This document shows positions 7,483-16,949 of a stretch of 64,000 nt of DNA, piece after piece; the first letter of the stretch is position 1; every line of letters begins with the position of its first letter. A model generated the notes under the pieces. That model searched no databases. It was given only the letters and a program-made list of their open reading frames with translations, and was not told where the DNA came from. The position numbers and the translations under genes are program-made. Location of the stretch: positions 1-64,000 of the forward strand of contig CAVXNX010000012.1 in NCBI GenBank assembly GCA_963763215.1, written 5' to 3'. The stretch comes from DASQZK01 sp963763215 (lineage in GTDB: Bacteria; Bacteroidota; Bacteroidia; Bacteroidales; GCA-2748055).

Positions 7483-10400
7483 ATGAAAAAATATATTTAT
7501 TATATAATTATTTTCATCTACTTTGAAAATATAATATACTCTCAAATCTCTCAGCCCATCCAGATATTTGAGAAAGTAATTAATCGTAATGACGACCTAT
7601 CTCAATTTCAAAGTGACGTAGACTTGAAAGCTACACAAGAAATAAATTTGACTAGCGGATTCTACTTTTCGACTTACAATAATAGTACATCTTTTAATGC
7701 ACAAGTCGCACCAAAGGAAATTGTGCCTGCAGATATAAATACCTTAGAAGGAGGTCCAGCTGGAACAATTGGAGAATTAGTCGGTAATGATGGAGTCGTG
7801 GGCTCAATTCCAGGAAAATATATGGTAAGTAATTTAGGTGCAGCAACATATACAATTCCAATTGAATGCCCTGAAGGCATTAATGGAATGACTCCAAATG
7901 TTGCTCTCACATATAATAGTCGATCTGGTAACAGTATTGCGGGTTTTGGTTGGGGTATCTCAGGGATTTCCGCAATAACACGCGTCCCAAAGACAAAGTA
8001 TTATGATACAGGATATCAACCAATAAAATGGAACTCTAATGACGCTTTCGCCTATAATGGAATTAGGATGTTTGAAGTAGCCATAAACGGAACAGTTAAG
8101 GAATATCGATTGGAAAACGATCCAACAATTAAGATACTGGGAAGAGATTGTGGTAATGATGGACCTCATTATTTCGAAGTATACCTCAAAAATGGTGAAA
8201 AAGAAATATATGGAGAAACTACAAATTCAAAATTTTCACCGACTTCCTCTATCATTTCAAATGAAGCACCTGGCACATATAGTTTTTATATTTCCAGTAA
8301 GATAGATATATTTAACAACAAAATGATATATGAGTATAATTATGATATCACTACGAATAGCAGATATATACATAAAACTAATTTTAGAATTGGTAAAATT
8401 GATTATTCATCAAATAATTCGCATAATACAATTTACAGCATACTCTTTACATATGAAGATAGATTAGATACTTTAAGAACATATATATATAATACATTGA
8501 ATTTAAATAATAAAAGACTTAGAAATATAAGTATCAATTATCTAAATACGCCAATACGAAAATACACGGTTGATTACGAATATGATAATTTCACGTTTGT
8601 CAAATCTATAAATTTAGAAGGTAAAAATGACTCTAAATATAACAAGACTGTATTTGAAAGAGGAATGTCTAATAGATCTCACATAGAATCTATACCAGAG
8701 ATTTCAATAGATAAATCCATAATGTCAATATCATCATGTGACTTAGATGGAAATGGAATTTCTGATATTCTACTATTAGAAGCTACTCAAGATATTGATC
8801 AAAATCGAACTTATTACTATAAAATATATCTTCGAAAAAAAATAAATGGCATTCTAACTACAACCTATACTTTAGAATTTCAATTACCTAATACATTTGT
8901 AGAATTAGATTATAACACAAATGCGTTGCCTTCCTTAACAACGCAGGATATGAATAATGATGGAAAAGATGAAATACTAATGGCTTTTATTAATGGGGAT
9001 AATATTACTTTAACGGGATATACCTTGACTTATGACGGTTACTATGCATTAACTCCCTCAGTAGGTATTGGTGATAATTACAGGTTTACATTCAAAGGGA
9101 CAGGATATTCAGGTAATAAAATTCCATATTATGCTTTAGCAAATCTTAATGGAGATAATAATCTTGATTTAATAGCAATAAATAAAAATTATAATACTGA
9201 TGGTAATTATGAAATTTATACGTGGATGGGAACAAACGAGCCTAATGGATTTGATCAGAATTTGAATTATATATCTGACACAAATATTGAAGATTTCTAT
9301 ATTACTGATGCAAATGGCGACGGACTTGATGACATACTATTATTGCGTAGAAGTATATCAGAATGTGCTATTAATCCTGGAAATGGTGACTTCTCGTCGT
9401 ACGTAGGGGGTGGTCTTATCGGCGATATACGCTATGATGAAGAAAATTCCATATTAGCTTCAGCCTATTTAAATAATGACAACTTGTTAGATCTTGTAAT
9501 AATTAAAAACAAAACTATCTATATAGCTTTAAATAATTTATCGTCATATAATCTAATATCTACAGGCCTCACTGTATCTTATGAAACCGAAAGAGGAGAT
9601 AATGTTACTGTAAATACCATTGATTTGCAGGATGATGGATTCATCGATATAAAAATTTGTAATGATATACACGAAGATAATATATTTCATAACTTCCTCG
9701 AAAGAAAGATATATACTATATATAATTCATCTGGGACCACATTTGAGTTAAGTCCAAACGTAATTGAGACTCCCAATTATAATGATAAGATAGGTGTAGG
9801 AGATTTTAATGGAGATGGAACTATTGATTTGATCTCAAACTCACATGATAATTTTGAATTCATGAATATATCTTCGAGGGATTGTGGAAAATATATCTAT
9901 AAAAAAATATATAATGGGATCGGAAATGAAATTAATATCAATTACACAGGATTAATAAAGGATGAGGGATGGGACTTCAATGATACAGAAAATTGCTATT
10001 CCACTGATAATAGTCAACATTATAGCGATTTAATGACAATTGCGACAAATAAAATTAAAGTTGTAAAAAATGTCGACGATGGATTAACAATGAAATCTTT
10101 TCATTATCATGATGCCATTTTAGAGCTCAACGGTAAAGGGTTTGTTGGATTTGAAAAAACATCTGTTGATGATCTTGCATCAGGCACTAAATATACTCAA
10201 CTATATTTGCCAGATCCTGACTACCATTTCATTTTGAATCCACACCAACTTATTAAATCCTTGATTGAAAACCAAACAGACATTTCCTTTTTTGAGAATG
10301 AATATGAAGCTGTTCCAATGTCCACTGATGACCTTCAATTTCAATCTAGATTGATTAAAAATACTTCTAAAGATTATCTTAATGATTCAAAAGTAATAAC

Positions 10401-13400
10401 TGATTATGAAAGTTGTGATGCATATGGTAATTCACAATTGATAACAACTAGCACCTATAAGATCTCTGGTTCTATACCAGAGAACACCTTAAAGAATTAT
10501 ATATCCTTTAATAACATTGATGGACCATTAATGGGTAAATGGATCATTGGGCAAATAGCCAGAGATTCTATTTATATGTACAGAAATTTCCCATCTTTTG
10601 GCAAAAGCATGGAATATGAATATTATACCAGTGGAGCATTACATTATAAATATATTCATAAAAATAGTTCTTTAGAAATTAAGGAAGAATATATTTATGA
10701 TGAATTTGGGAATATTACAACAACAAATTCAAGTGCAGAAAATGATATAAATATTCCCGTGAATCTTCAATTGAAAACGTTTTCAAATACATTTTCACCA
10801 GACGGAAGATTTTTACTAACAGCAATAAATCCAGATGGTCAGAGAACTGATTTTAAATATTATGAAGATCTTGGTTTGGTTGAGACGAAAACTGATTATG
10901 ATAATAACTTGACCATTAAATATCAATATGATGATTTCGGAAGACTAATAAAGACGATTTATCCAAATGGATTGCAAGAAGCCCTATCATTGCACTGGGT
11001 AGATGGTCAAGCAGATGCTCCGTTGAATTCAGTAACCTATAAAATCAGCCAAGCATCAGGAAAGGATGACAGGTTTACATTTTTTGATAAGTATGGTAGA
11101 GAATTAAGAATGTTATCGCGTAATTTCAATGGAGATAATATTTATATCGACAATGAATACACACCACAAAATCAATTATATAAAACCTCACTTCCCTATA
11201 AATCCACGGAAAGTCCTGCTGGTTGGAACACATATACTTATGATGATTTTGGGAGAAAGGAACAGGAAGACTTTCCCGATGATGGCTATAGGCATTTTGA
11301 TTTCTCTTCTCCTGGACAAGTGACTATAAGATTTCACAAAGGAGTTATTGACCGATACGAAACCAAATACTACAATTCGATTGGTGATATAACAAAAACT
11401 ACTGACTATCAAGGAAACGAAGTTGAAGTAACTTATTGGTCATCAGGATTACCCAGAAAGTATATGTATGGCTCAAACGCAGTAAGTCTAATTTATGATG
11501 TGAATGGAAACAGAACGTGGTTAAGTGATCCAAATGCTGGTGAAATTAATTCAACATACAATGCTTGGAGTGAATTAACCCAGAGAGTAGATCAAAAGGG
11601 TAATAAAATTAAACTTTTATATGATAATTTGTCAAGGATAACCTCTGAGCAGCAATATAAACCCGATAGTCAAACAGCATTTAACATAAAAACTTACATA
11701 TATGATACAGATTTTGTAGGAGCAATAGGTTCTGTCAATCAAACTAATCGATCAAACACAGTTATCTATCACTATGATGAATTCGGCAATATTATTGAAA
11801 CATCCGAACAGTATTATACTGATGCCTCCTCAAATTATATTACAGTGATAAATAAAAGTGAATATGATGAACTTTATCGTATCAAATCCAGAACATATCC
11901 TTCAGGATTGGAAGTAAATTATATTTATACTTCAAATGGTTTTTTAAAAACCATCAATGCTCTAAATAAAGTTATCTGGCAATGCGAAAGTATTAATTCT
12001 ATTGGCCAAATTGAGGAATATTCTATGGGAAACAAAACTTCAACCAATTCACATAACAATTTTGGAATATTGACTTCCATGATATTTAGTCAATCTTGTC
12101 GTATGGATTATAATTTTGGTGATCTTGGAAATTTAGAATCTAGAAGTTATGACCCGGTACCAAATGAAGAAAGATTCCAGTACGATGATATGAATAGACT
12201 GGAACATATTAAATTCTATATTAATGGGGTGTATCAATCTGGAGATATGGACATGTACTATGATGAAAATGGCCTTGGAAATATTATCTCAAAGACCGAT
12301 GTTGGAAACATAATAAGGTATGGAGAGCCTGATGCAGGTGAACATGTGGGGCCGAATGCGTTAACATCAATCCATGAATTAAATGGATATCTGCCTACTA
12401 ATCAATCAATACAATACACAAGCTTTAATAAAGTAAAATCTATTAGCCAGTTAGATGATAACGAGGATGAACTTAATTTAGATATTATCTATGGCTTTGA
12501 TGATCAACGTCGACAAACAATATTTACAAATAGCGGAGACCCATCTAAAACAAGAACAAAATTATTTTTTGGTGATTATGAACGAATTGCGGAAAATGGT
12601 AATACCAAAGAATATCACTATATTTATGCACCAACTGGCCTATGTGCAATCTATGAAGCATCCCAAGATTCCACGGAAGGAAATAACGTTCTTTGGCATG
12701 TAAATACCGACCACCTGGGTTCAATCGTCTATATGTTCAATAGCGACAACCCTTCAGATTATAGGGAATTTAGCTATTCAGCATGGGGAATTCCCAGAGA
12801 TCCAGAAGATTGGTCACAGGAATCAACTGAACCACTTTTTGCAAACAGAGGATTCTGCGGGCATGAGCATCTAACCGAATTCGGCCTCATCAATATGAAC
12901 GGAAGGGTTTATGATCCGGTGGTTGCAAGATTCTTAAGTCCGGATCCTTATGTCCAAATGCCGGATGCGAGATCCGGATTTAACAGGTATTCATATTGCC
13001 TCAATAACCCGCTTATCTATACGGATCCCGATGGGGAATTTTTCTTCACACTACTCTCAGCTTTAGCTCCTCCTTTATCTCCTGTCTTTGTCGCTTTGGA
13101 TGCAGGTTGTTGGACAGGTCTGGGGAATGTTATAATGAACGCAGGTGATATACTTGATAGAAGTGATGGAAAATCATTCTGGAATGAATTGGGAGGATAT
13201 TTCGGTGTTGGATTTGCTGGTGGAGCTACAAGTACAATCCCTATTGTTGGTGAATTTCTTTCTGGTGGTATAATTAGTGGTGGAAATGCGAAACTTAATG
13301 GAGCAAATAATGAAGAGGTACTTAAAGCAGCTTGGAGTGGTGTCTTAACAGTTGGTATTGCAGGTCGCATTTCAGGTGGAATAAGCCCAACAATTAATCG

Positions 13401-13878
13401 AATTACAAGAAATATTAGCAACGATTATGTAAGGAATATTACTAATGAAGTTGTAACTAATGGAATTTCGACTTTTGGAGCGAGTTATTTTGTCGGAAGA
13501 GGAGTCAATAATCTTAATAATATAGACGCATTAAAATATGCTATTCGGGATGCGGGTATAAGCGTTGGATATTCAATTGGTTCAGGGCTAATTAAAACTT
13601 ATCAGGATCATAATCGACCTGATTCGTATGATTATTATCATGAAGATTATTATGGGAGAATTAGTGAAAAAGAATTGACTAATTTTCCTGGATCAATTGA
13701 TCAATCGGCTTTAAATATTCATGTTGATCTGCCGGAAACATGGACTATTGATATATCCAATCTAAATCAAATAACGCCGGTATTCTCACCAAATTCAAGA
13801 AGTATGATACCGATTAATTTTAGTAGAGAATTGCCAAATTTACATGTCTATTATTTTGATCCGTATTATCACAAATAA
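7483..13878 (+). CDS. Giant SpvB / FG-GAP / RHS polymorphic toxin protein
   Basis: The product is 2,131 aa from the ATG at 7483; an upstream TTG at 7459 is less likely because MKKYIYYIIIFIYF begins a signal-like segment. Domain order: SpvB (about 100-300, NLGAATYTIPIECPEG ... NSIAGFGWGISG); FG-GAP/VCBS motifs (DLDGNGISD about 418, DMNNDGKDE 489, DANGDGLDD 609, DFNGDGTID 774); a TcB-like middle (NGKGFVGFEK); YD repeats (about 1060-1680); RHS core (about 1740-1850, DHLGSIVY ... RFLSPDPY ... YTDPDGE). This resembles a TcB-TcC fusion, whose RHS shell encloses the C-terminal toxin. The last 280 residues are a variable tip, glycine-rich then polar, with no family I recognise. The frame is intact over 6.4 kb. 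A likely immunity gene follows 13 bp downstream. Confidence 0.93.
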   Translation: MKKYIYYIIIFIYFENIIYSQISQPIQIFEKVINRNDDLSQFQSDVDLKATQEINLTSGFYFSTYNNSTSFNAQVAPKEIVPADINTLEGGPAGTIGELVGNDGVVGSIPGKYMVSNLGAATYTIPIECPEGINGMTPNVALTYNSRSGNSIAGFGWGISGISAITRVPKTKYYDTGYQPIKWNSNDAFAYNGIRMFEVAINGTVKEYRLENDPTIKILGRDCGNDGPHYFEVYLKNGEKEIYGETTNSKFSPTSSIISNEAPGTYSFYISSKIDIFNNKMIYEYNYDITTNSRYIHKTNFRIGKIDYSSNNSHNTIYSILFTYEDRLDTLRTYIYNTLNLNNKRLRNISINYLNTPIRKYTVDYEYDNFTFVKSINLEGKNDSKYNKTVFERGMSNRSHIESIPEISIDKSIMSISSCDLDGNGISDILLLEATQDIDQNRTYYYKIYLRKKINGILTTTYTLEFQLPNTFVELDYNTNALPSLTTQDMNNDGKDEILMAFINGDNITLTGYTLTYDGYYALTPSVGIGDNYRFTFKGTGYSGNKIPYYALANLNGDNNLDLIAINKNYNTDGNYEIYTWMGTNEPNGFDQNLNYISDTNIEDFYITDANGDGLDDILLLRRSISECAINPGNGDFSSYVGGGLIGDIRYDEENSILASAYLNNDNLLDLVIIKNKTIYIALNNLSSYNLISTGLTVSYETERGDNVTVNTIDLQDDGFIDIKICNDIHEDNIFHNFLERKIYTIYNSSGTTFELSPNVIETPNYNDKIGVGDFNGDGTIDLISNSHDNFEFMNISSRDCGKYIYKKIYNGIGNEININYTGLIKDEGWDFNDTENCYSTDNSQHYSDLMTIATNKIKVVKNVDDGLTMKSFHYHDAILELNGKGFVGFEKTSVDDLASGTKYTQLYLPDPDYHFILNPHQLIKSLIENQTDISFFENEYEAVPMSTDDLQFQSRLIKNTSKDYLNDSKVITDYESCDAYGNSQLITTSTYKISGSIPENTLKNYISFNNIDGPLMGKWIIGQIARDSIYMYRNFPSFGKSMEYEYYTSGALHYKYIHKNSSLEIKEEYIYDEFGNITTTNSSAENDINIPVNLQLKTFSNTFSPDGRFLLTAINPDGQRTDFKYYEDLGLVETKTDYDNNLTIKYQYDDFGRLIKTIYPNGLQEALSLHWVDGQADAPLNSVTYKISQASGKDDRFTFFDKYGRELRMLSRNFNGDNIYIDNEYTPQNQLYKTSLPYKSTESPAGWNTYTYDDFGRKEQEDFPDDGYRHFDFSSPGQVTIRFHKGVIDRYETKYYNSIGDITKTTDYQGNEVEVTYWSSGLPRKYMYGSNAVSLIYDVNGNRTWLSDPNAGEINSTYNAWSELTQRVDQKGNKIKLLYDNLSRITSEQQYKPDSQTAFNIKTYIYDTDFVGAIGSVNQTNRSNTVIYHYDEFGNIIETSEQYYTDASSNYITVINKSEYDELYRIKSRTYPSGLEVNYIYTSNGFLKTINALNKVIWQCESINSIGQIEEYSMGNKTSTNSHNNFGILTSMIFSQSCRMDYNFGDLGNLESRSYDPVPNEERFQYDDMNRLEHIKFYINGVYQSGDMDMYYDENGLGNIISKTDVGNIIRYGEPDAGEHVGPNALTSIHELNGYLPTNQSIQYTSFNKVKSISQLDDNEDELNLDIIYGFDDQRRQTIFTNSGDPSKTRTKLFFGDYERIAENGNTKEYHYIYAPTGLCAIYEASQDSTEGNNVLWHVNTDHLGSIVYMFNSDNPSDYREFSYSAWGIPRDPEDWSQESTEPLFANRGFCGHEHLTEFGLINMNGRVYDPVVARFLSPDPYVQMPDARSGFNRYSYCLNNPLIYTDPDGEFFFTLLSALAPPLSPVFVALDAGCWTGLGNVIMNAGDILDRSDGKSFWNELGGYFGVGFAGGATSTIPIVGEFLSGGIISGGNAKLNGANNEEVLKAAWSGVLTVGIAGRISGGISPTINRITRNISNDYVRNITNEVVTNGISTFGASYFVGRGVNNLNNIDALKYAIRDAGISVGYSIGSGLIKTYQDHNRPDSYDYYHEDYYGRISEKELTNFPGSIDQSALNIHVDLPETWTIDISNLNQITPVFSPNSRSMIPINFSRELPNLHVYYFDPYYHK
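12633..13047 (+). repeat. RHS core direct repeat, copy 1 (second copy 14537-14951)
   Basis: About 415 bp, from CTGGCC...GTGCAATC through the core end, recur at 14537-14951 at a constant offset of 1,904 bases with only scattered differences. The copies diverge completely at the tip (after DPDGEF), as expected for RHS tip exchange. Confidence 0.9.
12939..12978. repeat. Inverted repeat at the RHS core/tip junction
   Basis: TCCGGATC (12939-12946) and GATCCGGA (12971-12978) form an 8-bp perfect inverted repeat inside a 74-bp block (12928-13001). The block is identical in cassettes at 3860-3933 and 14832-14905. It is coding sequence, but its perfect conservation while flanks diverge marks a likely recombination site. 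Confidence 0.6.
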
Positions 13879-13891
13879 ATATAGGAAAAGG

Positions 13892-14353
13892 ATGAAAAGT
13901 AATTTGAGAAAACCATTATATAATCTACTGGGTTTAGGATTTTGGATTGTAGCTGCAATTTTAGTAAGAAACTACTTTATTAAAAAAGATATAAATGTCA
14001 TAAAAAATGCAGATTTTTCTATTGGAAAAGTAACTTTGGTAGTTAAAGGAGGAAAAACGGTTTATACTCCAATATATAAATCTGGAAGTTTCATGCCTTC
14101 CATAAATTATGATTACATCGTCAAAGGGGATACATTTTCAGGCAGCATTGGTTTGGATATTTATGATATAAATCTCGAAAGTGTCAAAATTGGAAATCAG
14201 TATATGTTGGTATATGAGCGGGACAAGCCGCAGGAAAGTCTCCTATTAATAAATTACAAGACGGATACTTCAAATTTTGAAGAAACGAAAGAAAAAATTC
14301 TAAATGTTGGACTGGATAATGTATTTAAGAAAATGATCCGGGAAAGAAATTAG
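13892..14353 (+). CDS. Candidate immunity protein, membrane-anchored
   Basis: The start at 13892 is chosen over 13844 because AGGAAAAGG precedes it and the earlier start overlaps the RHS stop region. The 153-aa product has a short basic N-terminus, one membrane helix (LYNLLGLGFWIVAAILVRNYF, about residues 8-28) and a beta-rich domain. No family is recognised. The position, 13 bp after the RHS gene and before the next cassette, is where immunity genes of RHS systems sit. The function is inferred from position only. Confidence 0.6.
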   Translation: MKSNLRKPLYNLLGLGFWIVAAILVRNYFIKKDINVIKNADFSIGKVTLVVKGGKTVYTPIYKSGSFMPSINYDYIVKGDTFSGSIGLDIYDINLESVKIGNQYMLVYERDKPQESLLLINYKTDTSNFEETKEKILNVGLDNVFKKMIRERN

Positions 14354-14401
14354 TCGGGATCTATGTCGTTGGCATTCAGGCATTTTAAAATTCGGTCAAT
14401 T

Positions 14402-14472
14402 CTCCCGTCACCTCTTTCAACAAAAAAATCCCGCAAGTCATTGACTATGCAGAATCTTTATTTACAATCGTT
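14402..14472 (-). repeat. Inverted copy of the tRNA-Phe downstream flank
   Basis: The reverse complement of 14402-14445 matches 19608-19651, just after tRNA-Phe, over about 44 bases with few differences (shared AGTCAATGACTTGCGGGATT and GGTGACGGGA). Weaker similarity continues towards 14472 (TGTAAAT). Its complementary terminator arm is missing here. The rest of 14354-14538 is AT-rich and shows nothing else. Confidence 0.55.
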
Positions 14473-14636
14473 ATAATGAAATGAAATAAAGTACAGAAAA
14501 TGTAAATACAAAAAAATGTCACTAAATTTAAATTTTAACTGGCCTCTGTGCAATCTATGAAGCATCCCAAGATTCCACGGAAGGAAATAACGTTCTTTGG
14601 CATGTAAATACCGACCACCTGGGTTCAATCGTCTAT

Positions 14637-15674
14637 ATGTTCAATAGCGACAACCCTTCAGATTATAGGGAATTTAGCTATTCAGCATGGGGAATTCCCA
14701 GAGATCCAGAAGATTGGTCACAGGAATCAACTGAACCACTTTTTGCAGACAGAGGATTCTGCGGGCATGAGCATCTAACCGAATTCGGCCTCATCAATAT
14801 GAACGGAAGGGTTTATGATCCGGTGGTTGCAAGATTCTTAAGTCCGGATCCTTATGTCCAAATGCCGGATGCGAGATCCGGATTTAACAGGTATTCATAT
14901 TGCCTGAATAATCCGCTTGTCTATACGGATCCGGATGGGGAGTTCTTTCTTGGGACCATTTTTACGTTTGTAGGAAACTTCGTTTATACATTATTTGCAG
15001 ATGGGGGGCTCTCGTTTAATAAAAACATTAGAAGTGATGCTTGGCGAGACTTTGATCCATCAGCTAGTTGGTCAGCGACAAATAAGGCATGGAAAATAGA
15101 TATTGGAGGTTTTAAAACTGATCCTAATAGAACTATTGTAGGCAGGGGCTTACAGTTACTTTCACGATGGACTTGGGAATTACCACAAACCTTAGTTGGT
15201 AAAGGATATTCACATCTTCGAAACATTACTGGAAATGTTGATGATGTAAGTTATTACGGCGGCGCTACCTTGGTCAATAAAAATGATAATTCAGGGTGGA
15301 GATGGGGTTTAACTTTAGGTCCGTACATAAATTCCAAGAATGTTGTTGCAGACCCATACACGGATGACTTATTCAGACATGAATTTGGTCATACTCTCCA
15401 AAGTCGTTTAGTGGGTCCACTATATTTAACCCATGTTGGTCTTCCCAGTTTTATAGGTTCCGGATTAGAGGAAATAGGGCTAAATGACCATAACAGAGAA
15501 TGGTATGAAACACAAGCCAACAGAATGTCTGAGAGGTATTTTCGGAATCATGACCCGAATGCTTTGACTGCTTTACCTTGGGACGATAATGAATACCCAA
15601 GAAATTATAATCCAAATTGGTACTGGTTAATTGCACATCCACCTGTGCCATTTATGTGGTGGTTGTTTTTCTGA
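14637..15674 (+). CDS. Orphan RHS cassette D with HExxH metallopeptidase-like tip
   Basis: RHS homology begins at 14539, directly after a TAA at 14536-14538; the first ATG is internal at 14637, so this is probably a silent cassette. After the core (to about 14940) a tip of about 245 residues carries HEFGH in DDLFRHEFGHTLQSRL, a zincin-type HExxH, followed by EWYETQANRMSERYF, where E or D could supply the third ligand. Polymorphic toxins often end in such metallopeptidase domains. It could become expressed by recombination with the intact RHS gene through the shared 415-bp core. A lipoprotein candidate immunity gene follows. Confidence 0.75.
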   Translation: MFNSDNPSDYREFSYSAWGIPRDPEDWSQESTEPLFADRGFCGHEHLTEFGLINMNGRVYDPVVARFLSPDPYVQMPDARSGFNRYSYCLNNPLVYTDPDGEFFLGTIFTFVGNFVYTLFADGGLSFNKNIRSDAWRDFDPSASWSATNKAWKIDIGGFKTDPNRTIVGRGLQLLSRWTWELPQTLVGKGYSHLRNITGNVDDVSYYGGATLVNKNDNSGWRWGLTLGPYINSKNVVADPYTDDLFRHEFGHTLQSRLVGPLYLTHVGLPSFIGSGLEEIGLNDHNREWYETQANRMSERYFRNHDPNALTALPWDDNEYPRNYNPNWYWLIAHPPVPFMWWLFF

Positions 15675-15693
15675 TTCAAAAATAATAAACGAA

Positions 15694-16083
15694 ATGAAAA
15701 TGAGCATTTTATATTTAACATTATTGGTATTGTGTAATGTGGGTTGTGATAAACTTGCAGACCATGTTTATAGTATTAAAGTTCAGAATAATACAACTGA
15801 CACAATTCAATTTTATGCCAGTTATACTTATCCTGATACAGCTATTACAAATGAAAAGCCGAGATTAAAAATGGCATATCCTTCAAAGTACAGCTATTGG
15901 GATAGTAAGGAAAAATGGGAAGACATTTTACCTTCAGATACAATCTCCATGTATATTTTAAGTAAAGACACTGTTGATAAATATACTTGGGATTTGATAA
16001 GAAGCGGTAATAGGATATTGAAACGATATGATTTAAGTATAAAAGATTTGGAAAAACAAGATTGGACGATATTTTATCCATAA
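15694..16083 (+). CDS. Candidate immunity lipoprotein for cassette D
   Basis: The start at 15694 (MKMSILYLTLLVLCNVGC) gives a 129-aa protein; the longer frame overlaps the cassette D stop and lacks a sensible N-terminus. The hydrophobic start ending in VGC suggests a lipoprotein, although the lipobox is weak. The mature part is small, charged and beta-rich (QNNTTDTIQFYASYTYPDT). No family is recognised. The gene lies 19 bp after the metallopeptidase tip, the usual immunity position. An outer- or inner-membrane lipoprotein would fit protection against a toxin acting in the periplasm; this is inference. Confidence 0.55.
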   Translation: MKMSILYLTLLVLCNVGCDKLADHVYSIKVQNNTTDTIQFYASYTYPDTAITNEKPRLKMAYPSKYSYWDSKEKWEDILPSDTISMYILSKDTVDKYTWDLIRSGNRILKRYDLSIKDLEKQDWTIFYP

Positions 16084-16113
16084 AAATAAAAAGACTGGCA
16101 AGCCTTGGCATTT

Positions 16114-16440
16114 TCACTCAATCATTTTCAAGAGTTCCTGCAGTTCTTTATCGGAGATATTTTCTTTTTCGGATTTATCAAAGACCGTGAGCAGGTAAAC
16201 ATGTTCACGCACGGCAACCACATGGGTAATGGCCCTTGCACCGCCGGATTTTCCTTTGCCTTTGGATTTGATGGCAATGCGGATTTTATAACAGTCATTG
16301 CCTAATGGAGTTCCCTGTTTTGGGTCAACTTGCAGCGAATCGAACAGTTCGGCAAGTTCTTTTTTAAAGGATTTGAATTTACGGGCGAGCCGCCTGGCCT
16401 GCCTGTCGAAATAGGGGATGGTTTTAATGCTATAGCTCAT
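16114..16440 (-). CDS. RelE/ParE-family toxin
   Basis: The 108-aa product matches the RelE/ParE fold family in size and pattern: a basic N-terminal helix pair (YFDRQARRLARKFKSFKKEL), then GNDCYKIRIAIKSKGKGKSG and VYLLTVFDKSEKENIS near the end. RelE-type proteins cleave mRNA on the ribosome and ParE types poison gyrase; the two cannot be separated by eye. Its start overlaps the end of the antitoxin gene by 11 bases, so the two are translationally coupled on the minus strand. The pair lies between two RHS cassettes and probably helps stabilise the island. Confidence 0.8.
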   Translation of the reverse strand: MSYSIKTIPYFDRQARRLARKFKSFKKELAELFDSLQVDPKQGTPLGNDCYKIRIAIKSKGKGKSGGARAITHVVAVREHVYLLTVFDKSEKENISDKELQELLKMIE

Positions 16441-16663
16441 CTAACAGGTCTTTGGCGTCGCGGGCTTTCAACTTACCTTTTTTAACCTGGTTCAGTTCTT
16501 CAACAGCCTGTTTTAATCCTGCAAGGATCTCTTCTTTGGATTGTTCGCCTAATTCCATTTCTTCCAGGCCCTTGAACTTAGATTTAAGGTCTTCCCATTC
16601 CTGGATGGGGATAAAAACCCCGGTTGTTTTTCCTTTATTATCGGATATATACTGCAAATTCAT
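16430..16663 (-). CDS. Antitoxin of the RelE-type pair
   Basis: This is a short acidic protein beginning MNLQYISDNKGKTTGVFIP and ending LKARDAKDLLDEL, typical of the antitoxin partner of RelE-like toxins (Phd-like N-terminus, helical toxin-binding C-terminus). An ATG nine bases upstream (16672) is an alternative start. A TATCTTTG -7 box (16690-16697) lies about 20-30 bases upstream. Antitoxins of this class usually repress their own promoter. Confidence 0.75.
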   Translation of the reverse strand: MNLQYISDNKGKTTGVFIPIQEWEDLKSKFKGLEEMELGEQSKEEILAGLKQAVEELNQVKKGKLKARDAKDLLDEL

Positions 16664-16689
16664 AATAATCAAGTTTTGTTATACCAAGA

Positions 16690-16697
16690 CAAAGATA
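16690..16697 (-). promoter_or_regulatory. -7 box of the toxin-antitoxin operon
   Basis: On the minus strand the sequence is TATCTTTG, an exact TANNTTTG match, placing transcription start about 10-20 bases before the antitoxin start. Confidence 0.5.
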
Positions 16698-16800
16698 CAG
16701 AAATTTAAAATAAAAGGGAGATCATTGAGTACTTTTCAATCTGGCTTTGGGGGTTGCCTAAGCGGTTAAAATGGCGGGGTCTGTCAATACAAGCCGGTGT

Positions 16801-16875
16801 TTTTTCTTTTTCAATTGAAACTCCCGGAGGGATTGAAAAGAATTTGAAAAAAGTTATTCAATTGAAAAAAGAAAA
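16801..16875. repeat. A/T-rich imperfect inverted repeat
   Basis: Arms at 16801-16819 and 16857-16875 share TTCAATTGAA followed by a T/A-rich run, differing by one base in run length. It could be a bidirectional terminator between the toxin-antitoxin promoter and the next cassette, or the ends of a decayed element. Confidence 0.4.
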
Positions 16876-16949
16876 TCACTATCTTAGATGTAAGTTCTTT
16901 GAATGAAAGCAGGTTCCTGGTCATTGAAAAGTTGAAGCAGGAAGGTTAA
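16866..16949 (+). pseudogene. C-terminal tail of a deleted gene, fused to RHS cassette E
   Basis: A frame ending SLNESRFLVIEKLKQEG and a stop directly precedes the RHS core end. The same tail with conservative and synonymous changes (SLNESRILVIEKLEMGG) precedes cassette F at 18313-18384. The pattern suggests the 3' end of a protein, plausibly a T9SS-sorted partner like the one at 6748-7431. It is left behind after deletion of nearly the whole RHS gene. Confidence 0.5.
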
